A stretch of 33,309 nt of DNA from Alkaliphilus sp. NP8 (GCA_015978205.1 JADWMM010000049.1:1-33309); one strand, 5' to 3'; shown: positions 24,772 through 32,746, numbered from the stretch's first letter. Translations and numbers: made by a program. Notes: generated by a model not told the origin, from the sequence alone.

Positions 24772-26169
24772 TTATATTGGGTGAGTTTTTTCCTTTTCAT
24801 TGTATAAAGTACTTTCAATTTCATACTTCTTAGCCCATCTTTTTTTAAAGAAATTCATTGCAACTTGCGGAAATAATGCGTAAGAAAGAACATCCTCCTC
24901 TTGTTCTAGATATTCTTTCATCTCTTCTTTAAATCCTTCAAGTTGCGGTTTTATAAGATCAGCTGGACGTCCCTTTATTACTTCATCATTCCCTATGATT
25001 TTTTCTTTAATATTTTCATTAATAGGTACTGTAGATTGACCATATAAACCTTTAACATAGTCTTTAATTTCTTTAGGTATCATTTTATACCTTTCTTCAG
25101 TAATGACATTAAATACAGCTTGAGTACCTACCATTTGACTCATTGGAGTTACTAGAGGAGGAAACCCTAACTCCTCTCTAACTTTTGGAACCTCTTTTAA
25201 TACATCATCAAATTTATCTAATTTGTTTTGAGATTCTAATTGAGATATGAGATTTGATAGCATTCCACCTGGAACTTGGTATATTAAAGTCTTTGCATTC
25301 ACTCCTAAAACTTTAGGATTTATTAATCCTGATTTTATATACTTATCTCTTATTGGATTAAAGTATTCCGCAATTTCATTTAGTAATTCTAAGTCTAAGC
25401 CAGTATCATACTCAGTGTTTTTTAAAGATGCTACTAGTGGTTCAGTTGGAGGTTGAGATGTTCCTAGAGCTAAAGGTGAGATTGCCGTATCAACTACATC
25501 TACACCAGCTTCTATAGCTTTTAAATAAGTCATTGATGCAATACCACTAGTTGCATGAGTATGTAGCTGGATAGGAACTTTAACTGTATTTTTTAGCTCT
25601 TTAACTAGTTCATATGCTACATAAGGTGTTAAAATTCCAGACATATCTTTAATGCATATAGAATTAGCCCCTAAACTTTCCATATCTTTTGCTTTCTTTA
25701 CATAATACTCTATATTATGTGCTGGACTAGTAGTGTAAGATAAAGCACATTGAGCATGCCCACCTTCTTTTAATGTTGACTTTACAGCAGTTTCTAAATT
25801 TCTAACGTCATTTAGAGCATCAAAAATTCTTATAATATCAATACCATTATAAATAGATTTTTTAACAAATTCCGATACAACATCATCAGCATAGTGTTTA
25901 TACCCTAATATATTTTGTCCCCTTAAAAGCATTTGTAATTTTGTATTTTTAGCTGATTTTCTTATAATTCGTAATCTTTCCCATGGGTCTTCATCTAGAA
26001 ATCTTAGACAGGAATCAAAAGTAGCTCCCCCCCACATTTCTAAAGAGTTATATCCTACTTTATCTAATTTCTCAATAATAGGAATCATCTCTTCTGTTTT
26101 CATTCTTGTTGCCAATAAAGATTGATGTGCGTCTCTCAATACTGTTTCCGTGATTCTTATTTTCGTCAT
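24772..26169 (-). CDS. Carboxyltransferase subunit (oxaloacetate decarboxylase alpha / PycB type), no biotinyl domain
   Basis: This 465-residue protein has the HMGL-like carboxyltransferase barrel: metal-site LRDAHQSLLATR, the lysine in SICIKDMSG that is carboxylated in relatives, and HTHATSG with two metal-binding histidines. The conserved PYC/OADA domain follows (QVPGGMLSNLISQLESQNKL). It ends without the biotin-attachment domain (AMKM-type) found in full OadA and pyruvate carboxylase, so a separate carrier protein is required, as in transcarboxylase 5S-like systems. No beta or gamma subunit gene adjoins it. The ATG follows AGGAGGAGAAAA. It may be co-transcribed from the rluB promoter. Confidence 0.9.
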   Translation of the reverse strand: MTKIRITETVLRDAHQSLLATRMKTEEMIPIIEKLDKVGYNSLEMWGGATFDSCLRFLDEDPWERLRIIRKSAKNTKLQMLLRGQNILGYKHYADDVVSEFVKKSIYNGIDIIRIFDALNDVRNLETAVKSTLKEGGHAQCALSYTTSPAHNIEYYVKKAKDMESLGANSICIKDMSGILTPYVAYELVKELKNTVKVPIQLHTHATSGIASMTYLKAIEAGVDVVDTAISPLALGTSQPPTEPLVASLKNTEYDTGLDLELLNEIAEYFNPIRDKYIKSGLINPKVLGVNAKTLIYQVPGGMLSNLISQLESQNKLDKFDDVLKEVPKVREELGFPPLVTPMSQMVGTQAVFNVITEERYKMIPKEIKDYVKGLYGQSTVPINENIKEKIIGNDEVIKGRPADLIKPQLEGFKEEMKEYLEQEEDVLSYALFPQVAMNFFKKRWAKKYEIESTLYNEKEKTHPI

Positions 26170-26198
26170 TTTTCTCCTCCTATATATTCTTTACATTG

Positions 26199-26222
26199 AT
26201 TAATAAATATCAATTTATTAAT
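26199..26222 (-). promoter_or_regulatory. Leader hairpin upstream of the carboxyltransferase gene
   Basis: ATTAATAAAT and ATTTATTAAT form a perfect 10-bp A/T stem with a four-base loop, 30 bases upstream of the ATG. No U-tract follows on the minus strand. It could be an operator dyad or an RNA element; the all-A/T composition makes chance plausible. Confidence 0.3.
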
Positions 26223-26253
26223 GTTACTATTCTATATTAAATCTTAAAAACCT

Positions 26254-26826
26254 TTATTTGTTTTTTTCGATAAAAATAACAATAGGGGGATTATTATTAT
26301 GATTAATATAATTACATTGCATTATAGTAACTTCTTCACATGAAAGAGTATTTAAAAAGTTCAAAACTTCTTCTTTTTCTGCTTCGCCACCATCATGTCC
26401 ATAATATATAACTATAGATATGATCCCACCTTTTTTTAGTAAACTTAAAACTGACAAAATAGCTTTTATAGTAGAATCAGGATTAGTTATAATCGAATGA
26501 TCACCTTTGGGTAGATATCCTAAGTTAAACATTGCTGCATGGATAGGTTCCATTATATATTCTTTTAAATTTTCATGACTATCATTAATTAGCTTTATGT
26601 CGTAATTATTTAATTTATGATCAATTAGCTTCTTTTGAGTGTTTTCTAATGCTATAGACTGTATATCAAATGAAAAAACTTTGCCTGTATTACCAACAAG
26701 TTGAGATAAAAATAGTGTATCATTTCCATTACCCATAGTAGCATCAACCACTATGTTCTCTTTTTGAATCTTGGGTTTTAATATGTGATGTACGAATGTT
26801 GTTGTTTTTTTTATTGAATTTAACAT
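26254..26826 (-). CDS. mnmM: tRNA (mnm5s2U34)-type methyltransferase MnmM (YtqB)
   Basis: This 190-residue class I methyltransferase matches the YtqB/MnmM family, which methylates the aminomethyl group on wobble uridine 34 in Gram-positive bacteria. Motif I is VVDATMGNGNDTLFLSQLVG (about 26-45), followed by FSFDIQSIALENT, the conserved AAMFNLGYLPKGDHSI and GGIISIVIYYGHDGGEAEKE. Length is normal. The ATG is preceded by AGGAAAGGGGTAACA. It lies 81 bases after the GNAT-like gene and 84 before the carboxyltransferase gene. rluB upstream adds a second RNA-modifying enzyme to the same putative transcript. Confidence 0.9.
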   Translation of the reverse strand: MLNSIKKTTTFVHHILKPKIQKENIVVDATMGNGNDTLFLSQLVGNTGKVFSFDIQSIALENTQKKLIDHKLNNYDIKLINDSHENLKEYIMEPIHAAMFNLGYLPKGDHSIITNPDSTIKAILSVLSLLKKGGIISIVIYYGHDGGEAEKEEVLNFLNTLSCEEVTIMQCNYINHNNNPPIVIFIEKNK

Positions 26827-26907
26827 TGTTACCCCTTTCCTACATAATACTTAATACCCTTTATTATAAATATTATACATAAAATTTTCTTCATTATTTT
26901 GTTATAT

Positions 26908-27375
26908 TTAATTATCATTATTATATTTCTGTTTAAAAAAGTTATTGATATTACATACATAATATTTATCGTAGGAATTTTCTTCAGTTAAAATTTTAAT
27001 TTCGTTAGGAATATTTTTATAATTCACTGTATCTATTCCTTTATTTTTAATCAAAAATTGTTCTATGTTTTGGTTCAAAATTATTAATGAATATTTAAAA
27101 GAATTTATATGTAAATAATGAAAAATAGTTCTTATAAGAGCATCTATTAAATTATGCTCTAAATCTTGAGGATAGATATATACCTGGTTTATCTTAGCAA
27201 ATGAAATATCAAAAAATAAATTAATAGAAGTGTATCCTAAAATTTTTTTATTTTCTATTATGCCAAAGTATTCGTTAGTATAATTCAAATTAGCTTCTTT
27301 TTCTAAATTATTACTTGTATTATGTATTAATAAATTCTTAAAGTCTTCACGATTCAATTTTCGTATAGTTATTAT
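26908..27375 (-). CDS. Divergent GNAT-like protein with a possible AUA start codon
   Basis: The protein (155 residues from 27375) resembles a small GNAT acetyltransferase: FGIIENKKILGYTSINLFF fits the central strands, and AKINQVYIYPQDLEHNLIDA looks like a degenerate acetyl-CoA loop and helix, so activity is uncertain. No ATG or GTG start exists. A stop lies at 27379-27381; the first usable codons are ATA at 27375 and 27372, and TTG at 27357. AGGTG (27382-27386) is six bases before the ATA at 27375, but 24 bases before the TTG. Reading from ATA gives (M/I)ITIRKLNREDF, a classic GNAT N-terminus. It is therefore either an AUA-initiated gene or one that has lost its ATG. It follows rluB. Confidence 0.6.
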   Translation of the reverse strand: MITIRKLNREDFKNLLIHNTSNNLEKEANLNYTNEYFGIIENKKILGYTSINLFFDISFAKINQVYIYPQDLEHNLIDALIRTIFHYLHINSFKYSLIILNQNIEQFLIKNKGIDTVNYKNIPNEIKILTEENSYDKYYVCNINNFFKQKYNNDN

Positions 27376-27450
27376 TTTTTACACCTACTTTCTATTTTCC
27401 ATATTAAAAACTTTAAATTAATAATCTATAAATATTTAAAGTTTAGATTA

Positions 27451-28155
27451 TTATAATTGTTTAAAGTAGTTAATCTCTCTCTCAGTAAGATAGCGCCAAT
27501 TGCCTACTTCTAAACTTCCAAGACTTATTCTACCCATTTTCTCTCTTCTTAAATCTACTACAGGATGGCCTATAGAATCGCACATTTTTCTAACTTGTCG
27601 GTTTTTACCTTCTCTAATTTTTATTTCAACAGTACAGTCAACTTTAGATTTTTTAATTATTTTGATCTTCGCAGGTGCAGTTATATAATCCTCAATTTTT
27701 AATCCATTTTCAAAATTTTTTAATTCGTCTTTAGTTGGAATACCCTTTATTTGTGCAATATATACTTTTTCAACTTTAAATTTAGGGTGAGTTAATTTAA
27801 ATGTTAAATCACCATCATTTGTTAATATCAGAAGACCTTCTGTATTATAATCTAAACGACCTACAGGGAATATACGATAAGGTACATCAACTAAATCAGT
27901 AACCTTTTTCCTGTCAAATTGTTCCTTTGCAGTAGTTACATATCCTTTTGGTTTATTTAAAATAATATAAACCTTTCGGTTTTCTAAAGTAATATTTTTG
28001 TTATCTACTAAAACTTTATCATTATATGGGTCTATTTTGAAACCCATTTCAGTAATTATATCTCCATTAACCTTTACTCTGCCATTACTAATTATACCTT
28101 CACTTTTCCTTCTAGATGCAACGCCACATGCAGCTAAAAACTTTTGAAGTCTCAT
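27451..28155 (-). CDS. rluB: 23S rRNA pseudouridine synthase, RluB family
   Basis: This 234-residue protein has an N-terminal S4 domain (MRLQKFLAACGVASRRKSEG) and the RsuA/RluB/RluE catalytic motif GRLDYNTEGLLILTNDGD with nucleophile D102, plus GKNRQVRKMC near the C-terminus. RluB modifies uridine in helix 89 of 23S rRNA in E. coli; the exact target here is inferred by family. The ATG at 28155 follows AAGGTGATAAGT; an upstream in-frame GTG at 28164 overlaps that site. It has its own promoter. In Firmicutes rluB often sits next to dacB/spmA/spmB and scpAB, and this window keeps dac and scpAB but has no spm genes. Confidence 0.94.
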   Translation of the reverse strand: MRLQKFLAACGVASRRKSEGIISNGRVKVNGDIITEMGFKIDPYNDKVLVDNKNITLENRKVYIILNKPKGYVTTAKEQFDRKKVTDLVDVPYRIFPVGRLDYNTEGLLILTNDGDLTFKLTHPKFKVEKVYIAQIKGIPTKDELKNFENGLKIEDYITAPAKIKIIKKSKVDCTVEIKIREGKNRQVRKMCDSIGHPVVDLRREKMGRISLGSLEVGNWRYLTEREINYFKQL

Positions 28156-28193
28156 ACTTATCACCTTCTCTTCTGTATACTATTTATATTACT

Positions 28194-28222
28194 ATTATAA
28201 CCATCTAAATCTATTGTTACAA
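28194..28222 (-). promoter_or_regulatory. Sigma-A-type promoter for rluB and downstream genes
   Basis: On the minus strand TTGTAA (28217-28222), a 17-base spacer and a perfect TATAAT (28194-28199) lie 39 bases upstream of the rluB ATG and just downstream of the carboxypeptidase terminator. Confidence 0.75.
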
Positions 28223-28234
28223 TAAAGAAAACTT

Positions 28235-28283
28235 AAAATAAAGATACTTAGCCTAATATAAGCAGACTAAGTATCTTTATTTT
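28235..28283 (-). terminator. Intrinsic terminator after the D,D-carboxypeptidase gene
   Basis: A 17-bp perfect inverted repeat (28235-28251 and 28267-28283, core GATACTTAG/CTAAGTATC) with a 15-base loop begins seven bases after the stop codon. The outer stem is A/T-rich and its 3' arm ends in U's in the minus-strand RNA. Confidence 0.82.
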
Positions 28284-28289
28284 GCTTTG

Positions 28290-29402
28290 TTAATTAATTC
28301 CAAAAAAATTCTTTATCTTATCCTTAATCGTTTCTTGTTGTATAGATTTATCAGAAATTAAATAAGTTGTATCTATGACTTTATTATCTAAATAAGTAAT
28401 CATTTTTCCAATTCTTTGACCTTTTTCGATAGGAGCATTTAAAGATTTTGGAATATCTATAACAGTCAATAGATTTTCTTGTTCACCTTCACTTAGTGGA
28501 ATGACTGAATTTTTATAAGGCTTTAAACTAACTTTTGAATGTTTTCCATTTATAACTTTACTATTTATAACCACCTGATTTGTATCAAATAATGTATAAG
28601 GTTTATAGGTATTAAAACTTTCATCCAATAATGTTTTATTAGTATTAAACCAATCATAATCATTTAATGTTACTGCAACTAACTGCATTCCATTCCTTGT
28701 AGCAGATGTTACTAAGCACCTTCCAGATTTTGTAGTATAGCCTGTTTTTACACCATCAGCACCTTCACATAAATCTAAACTTTTATTTTTATTTGAGAAA
28801 TACTTATATCCTTCTCTATCTGCTGTCCAAAACTTAGTTTTTACAACTTCATTAAATGTAGGATTTTGTAAAGCTTCCTTAGTAATTAAACCTAAATCAT
28901 AAGCTGTTGTATAATGATTATCATTATGTAAACCATGAGGATTTACAAAGTTTGTATTTTTAGCTCCAAGTTCTTTTGCTTTTTTATTCATTAATTCTGC
29001 AAATGTTTCGATAGATCCAGATACTTCATATGCAATAGCTTCTGCAGCGTCATTGCCTGATCTTAACATTAATCCATATATTAAATCTATTACTTTAACT
29101 TTTTCATTTTCTCTTAAATATATTGAAGACCCTTCAATCCCTTGAGCTTTTGGATTGATTTTTATAGTTTTATTCAATGGTATGTTCTCAATTGCTAATA
29201 AAGCTGTCATAATTTTTGTAGTACTGGCCATAGGAAGTTTTTCATGTATATTTTTTTCATATAAGATTCTTCCTGACTTTACATCTATAACTATAGCTGC
29301 TTTTCCACTTCCGGAAATTTTAGTTGAATTTTCATTTCCATAAGATATACTAGGAGCAATCATAATACAAATTAACATTAGACATATAATTTTTTTATAC
29401 AT
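28290..29402 (-). CDS. D-alanyl-D-alanine carboxypeptidase (DacF/DacB type)
   Basis: This 370-residue secreted penicillin-binding protein trims D-Ala from peptidoglycan stem peptides. A signal peptide (about 1-22, KK followed by a hydrophobic run ending SISYGN) precedes the peptidase S11 domain with S60-TT-K63 (ASTTK), S115-G-N117 and K219-T-G221. The C-terminal PBP5_C-like beta domain follows (about 290-370). I start at the ATG at 29402, after GAGGTGAAATAT, because the longer reading would place odd residues before the signal peptide. Location next to rluB, gerW and scpAB suggests the sporulation-related DacF/DacB role, but a vegetative PBP5-like role is possible. Confidence 0.93.
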   Translation of the reverse strand: MYKKIICLMLICIMIAPSISYGNENSTKISGSGKAAIVIDVKSGRILYEKNIHEKLPMASTTKIMTALLAIENIPLNKTIKINPKAQGIEGSSIYLRENEKVKVIDLIYGLMLRSGNDAAEAIAYEVSGSIETFAELMNKKAKELGAKNTNFVNPHGLHNDNHYTTAYDLGLITKEALQNPTFNEVVKTKFWTADREGYKYFSNKNKSLDLCEGADGVKTGYTTKSGRCLVTSATRNGMQLVAVTLNDYDWFNTNKTLLDESFNTYKPYTLFDTNQVVINSKVINGKHSKVSLKPYKNSVIPLSEGEQENLLTVIDIPKSLNAPIEKGQRIGKMITYLDNKVIDTTYLISDKSIQQETIKDKIKNFFGIN

Positions 29403-29491
29403 ATATTTCACCTCAAAAATTAATTTAATTATATACAATTTAAACATTATTATTATTTGCAACAAAACATTATTAATTCTAATAATAAATA

Positions 29492-29527
29492 AAAAAAATA
29501 AGTAAATTTAAATTTACTTATTTTTTT
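29492..29527 (-). terminator. Palindromic terminator after the MazG-like gene
   Basis: A perfect 18-bp palindrome with no intervening loop (centre 29509/29510, arms beginning AAAAAAATAAGTAAATTT) begins 11 bases after the MazG-like stop codon. It is entirely A/T except one G-C pair per arm, so as a terminator it relies on the flanking U-rich arm and may act in both directions. Confidence 0.6.
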
Positions 29528-29537
29528 ATTTATCTAT

Positions 29538-29936
29538 TTATTCATATTTTATTTCACAACCAAATTCTTTTGCCAATTGTTCAGCTTCTTTCATATCTTC
29601 TTTGCCCCAGATTGACCATCCACCTTTTAAATTACCATCCACATATATTTCTACTTTTCCATTTTTTAATATCATTACTTTTTCATTTCTTTTTTTCATC
29701 TGTTTAACTTGATTTTGAACAGCTTTTACAGGATCAACGTCTAAAACTTTCATTGCAATGAATAGACATGACATAGCATCTTGAAGTTCATGTTTAGTTT
29801 TTTCCACATCACCTTTCATTAGAGCCTTTAAAGATTCGGCTACTTCTTCATTTAAATGGCTTAAAGCAGTTTTCGGATCATCAGTAGCATATTTTCTGTT
29901 CTCCCATATGTTTTCTAGTGCTTCTCTAATATCCAT
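29538..29936 (-). CDS. MazG-like nucleotide pyrophosphohydrolase family protein
   Basis: This 132-residue protein has a small all-alpha NTP-pyrophosphohydrolase core. The metal-binding pattern is visible as E31-X2-E34 (NEEVAESLKAL) and E50-X2-D53 (HELQDAMSCL). The C-terminal 45 residues form an extra segment with VEIYVDGNLKGGWSIWG and a final helix, not part of classic MazG, which may bind a partner or nucleotide. Substrate is unknown; relatives cleave damaged or signalling nucleotides. The ATG follows AAGGGGGAAAAAC. It has its own strong promoter and terminators on both sides, so it is monocistronic. Confidence 0.75.
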   Translation of the reverse strand: MDIREALENIWENRKYATDDPKTALSHLNEEVAESLKALMKGDVEKTKHELQDAMSCLFIAMKVLDVDPVKAVQNQVKQMKKRNEKVMILKNGKVEIYVDGNLKGGWSIWGKEDMKEAEQLAKEFGCEIKYE

Positions 29937-29969
29937 GTTTTTCCCCCTTGTAGCATATATCTATTATCT

Positions 29970-29998
29970 ATTATACTTTTTTTAAACAATTCTTTCAA
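29970..29998 (-). promoter_or_regulatory. Strong sigma-A-type promoter for the MazG-like gene
   Basis: On the minus strand TTGAAA (29993-29998), a 17-base spacer and a perfect TATAAT (29970-29975) lie 33 bases upstream of the ATG. This is the best promoter match in the window. Confidence 0.8.
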
Positions 29999-30006
29999 AC
30001 ATATAT

Positions 30007-30031
30007 AATAAAAAAGCATCTTGGATGCTTT
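30007..30031 (-). terminator. Second terminator downstream of gerW
   Basis: AAAGCATC (30013-30020) and GATGCTTT (30024-30031) pair around a TTG loop. In the minus-strand RNA the stem runs into a six-base U tract. It lies about 95 bases after gerW and directly upstream of the MazG-like promoter, insulating the two units. Confidence 0.82.
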
Positions 30032-30102
30032 CATTATGATATCTCAGGTTTATTTTTTAACTTATATAAGAAAATAAAATATAACTTTACTTTTTAAATA
30101 TA

Positions 30103-30131
30103 AATAGAGGACTTTATATATGTCCTCTATT
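30103..30131 (-). terminator. Hairpin overlapping the gerW stop codon
   Basis: AATAGAGGAC (30103-30112) and GTCCTCTATT (30122-30131) form a perfect 10-bp stem with a nine-base loop. The gerW stop (TAG, 30127-30129) is inside the promoter-proximal arm. The distal arm is followed by TATATTT-like sequence on the minus strand, so it may terminate transcription or limit 3' decay; a stronger terminator follows downstream. Confidence 0.65.
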
Positions 30132-30573
30132 CAAAACTAATAACTTCATTTTCTTGATTCTTATTACCAGAATTTTTACTTAATACAGATTGAATACTGT
30201 TTATCATTTTAGGTGCTGAATTAATAATATTGTCTATTAAGTTGGCATTTTGATCTACAGACATTAATTTCATTTGGCCATTACCTACTACCATAAAAGC
30301 AACTGGTTGTACAGAAACACCTGCACCTGCACCTCCCGCAAATGGTAAATTATCTTTAACTGGTTTTTCTTGATTGAATTCATCTTTTTTCAATTTCATA
30401 TTTGTGTATTCTCCACCACCTGATGCAAATCCAAATGAAACTTTAGAAATAGGTATTATCACAGTACCATCTGGTGATTCTACTGCATCTCCTACGATAG
30501 TATTAACATCTACCATTTCTTTAATACTTTCCATTGTAGTTTTCATTAAGGCTTCTATCGGATGTTCACTCAT
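30127..30573 (-). CDS. gerW: GerW family sporulation protein (YtfJ)
   Basis: This 148-residue protein is the YtfJ/GerW sporulation protein, needed in Bacillus subtilis for normal spore germination. The family pattern is clear: HPIEALMKTTMESIKEMVDV, VIIPISKVSFGFASGGGEY and a glycine-rich PFAGGAGAGVSVQPVAFMVV. I start at the ATG at 30573, with GGATGGTGAAAAAA upstream; an ATG at 30585 overlaps that site. Its start overlaps the end of the DUF2953 gene, matching the ytfI-ytfJ pair known from Bacillus, so the two are translationally coupled and probably act together at the forespore membrane (inference). Confidence 0.93.
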   Translation of the reverse strand: MSEHPIEALMKTTMESIKEMVDVNTIVGDAVESPDGTVIIPISKVSFGFASGGGEYTNMKLKKDEFNQEKPVKDNLPFAGGAGAGVSVQPVAFMVVGNGQMKLMSVDQNANLIDNIINSAPKMINSIQSVLSKNSGNKNQENEVISFE

Positions 30574-31213
30574 TTTTTTCACCATCCTTCATCTTTATTA
30601 ATAATGTTTTTACACCTGCATTAATAATATGACCTAATTTAATGGTAAATATACAATTTATATGTGTCTTAACTGTATTTGTATTATAATTTGGTGTCAC
30701 ATTAATAAATGTATCTAATAAATTATAGCTGTTAGATATTAAAGAAATAAAGGTTGACTTTATAGACCAGATAATTCCAGTTAAAATGGCGGTTTCATCT
30801 GCACTACCTATTCCTACTTCACTATTCCAGTATATACTTTTAAAAATCATTTTTTTCTGAATGTATGTTTTAAATGGTATTATATACTTTTTAAATTTAA
30901 TATATAATTTTTTATATTTTTTCAAAAAATTTTTCATTTCATTTATATCTATTATGGATTCTTTATCACTGGTTATATTTTCATTTTCTTTAGTTTGACT
31001 TTTTATTTCTAATCCTGGTTTTCCTTCATTTTTTTTGATAAAATCTATAAATGGAATCTGCTTTTTATATGTAAATATACCATAAAAAACAGTTATACTT
31101 ATAATTAAAATATCATCTTTATCATATCGCTTAAAGTTGATTTCAACTTTAATATTAGAATATAACAATATAAACAAAAAAATTATTATTAATAATACTA
31201 GTAAAATGCGCAT
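30566..31213 (-). CDS. DUF2953 membrane protein (YtfI-like)
   Basis: This 215-residue protein has one N-terminal membrane segment (about 3-18, a leucine/isoleucine run) and a beta-rich, then helical, soluble part. The end (IWSIKSTFISLI, then INCIFTIKLGHIINAGVKTL) matches the DUF2953 pattern that accompanies GerW. The ATG at 31213 follows AAGGTGGCTAGATATA; a reading from 31276 lacks a ribosome binding site. Coding overlaps gerW by eight bases. Function is unknown; in Bacillus the homologue YtfI is a sporulation protein encoded with YtfJ. Basic, lysine-rich stretches in the middle (KKYKKLYIKFKKY) are notable. Confidence 0.85.
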   Translation of the reverse strand: MRILLVLLIIIFLFILLYSNIKVEINFKRYDKDDILIISITVFYGIFTYKKQIPFIDFIKKNEGKPGLEIKSQTKENENITSDKESIIDINEMKNFLKKYKKLYIKFKKYIIPFKTYIQKKMIFKSIYWNSEVGIGSADETAILTGIIWSIKSTFISLISNSYNLLDTFINVTPNYNTNTVKTHINCIFTIKLGHIINAGVKTLLIKMKDGEKNE

Positions 31214-31325
31214 TATATCTAGCCACCTTATATACTTTATAGTCCTATTTTTTCCATTATATAAAAAAATAGACACATTTATATTAAAAATTATTTCTTA
31301 AGTAAATAGCTAGATATAAATATCT

Positions 31326-31883
31326 TTATTTATCATATATATCTTTTGTTATATCTTCATCATTTGAAAAATTAAAATCCTCAATATCAGGTAATTCTTG
31401 TAATGATTTTATATTAAATACTTTTAGAAAATTAATTGTAGTTCCATATAAAATAGGTCTACCTGTTTTTTCTAATCTTCCTTTTTCCTCTATTAAATCT
31501 TTTTCTAATAAAGTCTTTACTGCTCTATCACATTTTACTCCTCTAATCTGTTCAACCTCTGTTTTTGTGATCGGTTGTTTATAAGTAATTATTGCTAATG
31601 TTTCTAACGCAGCTTGTGTCAGACTTCTATTTTGTTTAGGTATAAATAGCTTTTTTAGATACTCATAGTGCTCTGGTCTTGTTGACATTTGATAATGATT
31701 ATTCATTTGTATAATCTGAATACCTCTATGTTCATAATTAAATTCATCTATCATCTCTTTTAGGATTTGCTTTACCTCTTTTATCTCTATATCTAAAACA
31801 TTACTCAAGTCTTTAGCTGATAATGGATCGGACCAAGCAAACAAAATAGCCTCTATAGCTGATTTTAATTCATGTTTATTCAT
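31326..31883 (-). CDS. scpB: Segregation and condensation protein ScpB
   Basis: ScpB binds the kleisin ScpA and, with SMC, forms the condensin-like complex that organises the chromosome. The 185-residue protein has two winged-helix domains; the family core ALETLAIITYKQPITKTEVE followed by IRGVKCDRAVKTLLEKDLIE and TGRPILYGTT is plain. The acidic C-terminal tail is usual. It follows scpA by 21 bases, with AAGGAAAGAAGGGAG upstream of the ATG. smc itself is not in the window. Confidence 0.96.
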   Translation of the reverse strand: MNKHELKSAIEAILFAWSDPLSAKDLSNVLDIEIKEVKQILKEMIDEFNYEHRGIQIIQMNNHYQMSTRPEHYEYLKKLFIPKQNRSLTQAALETLAIITYKQPITKTEVEQIRGVKCDRAVKTLLEKDLIEEKGRLEKTGRPILYGTTINFLKVFNIKSLQELPDIEDFNFSNDEDITKDIYDK

Positions 31884-31904
31884 TAAACTGACTCCCTTCT
31901 TTCC

Positions 31905-32648
31905 TTAATAATTTCTAAGCTCAATAATAATATCTGAGTAAATGTTTTTTTGTTTTGCTATAACATTATTCAACTTAATAAGTTCTAGAAGAGCTAAAAA
32001 AGTAGTGATTATTTCCAATTTACTGTATTCTGCTAAAAACATATCTTGAAATCGGATTTTATTTTTTTTGTTTAGTAATTCAAGAATATGCTTAGTCTTA
32101 TTTTCAATTGTAAATGTATCTCTTTTCATTTGTCTTATTGTTTTTTCTGGAGTTATTTTTTTTGCTTTTTTATCAATACATTTATTCAGAGCAGATAATA
32201 GCTGATTCATATCTATAGAATCTATATTGTGTAGTGATTCTTCTGATTCATCTAAGATAATTTCTTCCTTAGGCTTAAAAAATATTTTTTGATATCGTTT
32301 TTCTTTACCTTTAAATTCTTCAGCAGCAGCTTTATATTTTTTATATTCCAATAATCTATTAACTAGTTCCTGCCTAGGATCTATATCATCTATTTCAAGT
32401 TGCTGCTCTTCTGTATTTTGAATAGGTAATAACATTTTTGACTTTATTTCAATGAGAGTAGCAGCCATAACCAAAAATTCACTAGTAATATCTAAATTTA
32501 ATCGTTCTAACTTTTCTATATATAAAATATATTGATCAGTTATTTCTGTTATTGGTATATCATAAATATCAATTTGATTTTTTTGTATTAAATGAAAAAG
32601 CAAATCAAAAGGTCCTTCAAAAGCCTTAATCTTTATATTATAAGCCAT
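31905..32648 (-). CDS. scpA: Segregation and condensation protein ScpA
   Basis: ScpA is the kleisin subunit of the SMC-ScpAB complex. The N-terminal SMC-neck-binding helices (IKAFEGPFDLLFHLIQKNQI, then DIYDIPITEITDQYI and FLVMAATLIEIKSKMLLP) and the C-terminal winged helix (FLALLELIKLNNVIAKQ) are canonical; the acidic linker is typical. Length is 247 residues. The ATG follows an extremely G-rich site (TAGGGGGGTATT). Upstream, an insertion-sequence end begins within roughly 20-100 bases, so the native promoter may have been displaced or replaced; no convincing sigma-A promoter is visible there. Confidence 0.96.
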   Translation of the reverse strand: MAYNIKIKAFEGPFDLLFHLIQKNQIDIYDIPITEITDQYILYIEKLERLNLDITSEFLVMAATLIEIKSKMLLPIQNTEEQQLEIDDIDPRQELVNRLLEYKKYKAAAEEFKGKEKRYQKIFFKPKEEIILDESEESLHNIDSIDMNQLLSALNKCIDKKAKKITPEKTIRQMKRDTFTIENKTKHILELLNKKNKIRFQDMFLAEYSKLEIITTFLALLELIKLNNVIAKQKNIYSDIIIELRNY

Positions 32649-32746
32649 AATACCCCCCTATATTGGTACAATTTAGCTCGTTGCAGAACTCTACAACTCG
32701 CATAAATACTACATTAAAATCTATTGAAATGGATAAGTTTCCCCCA

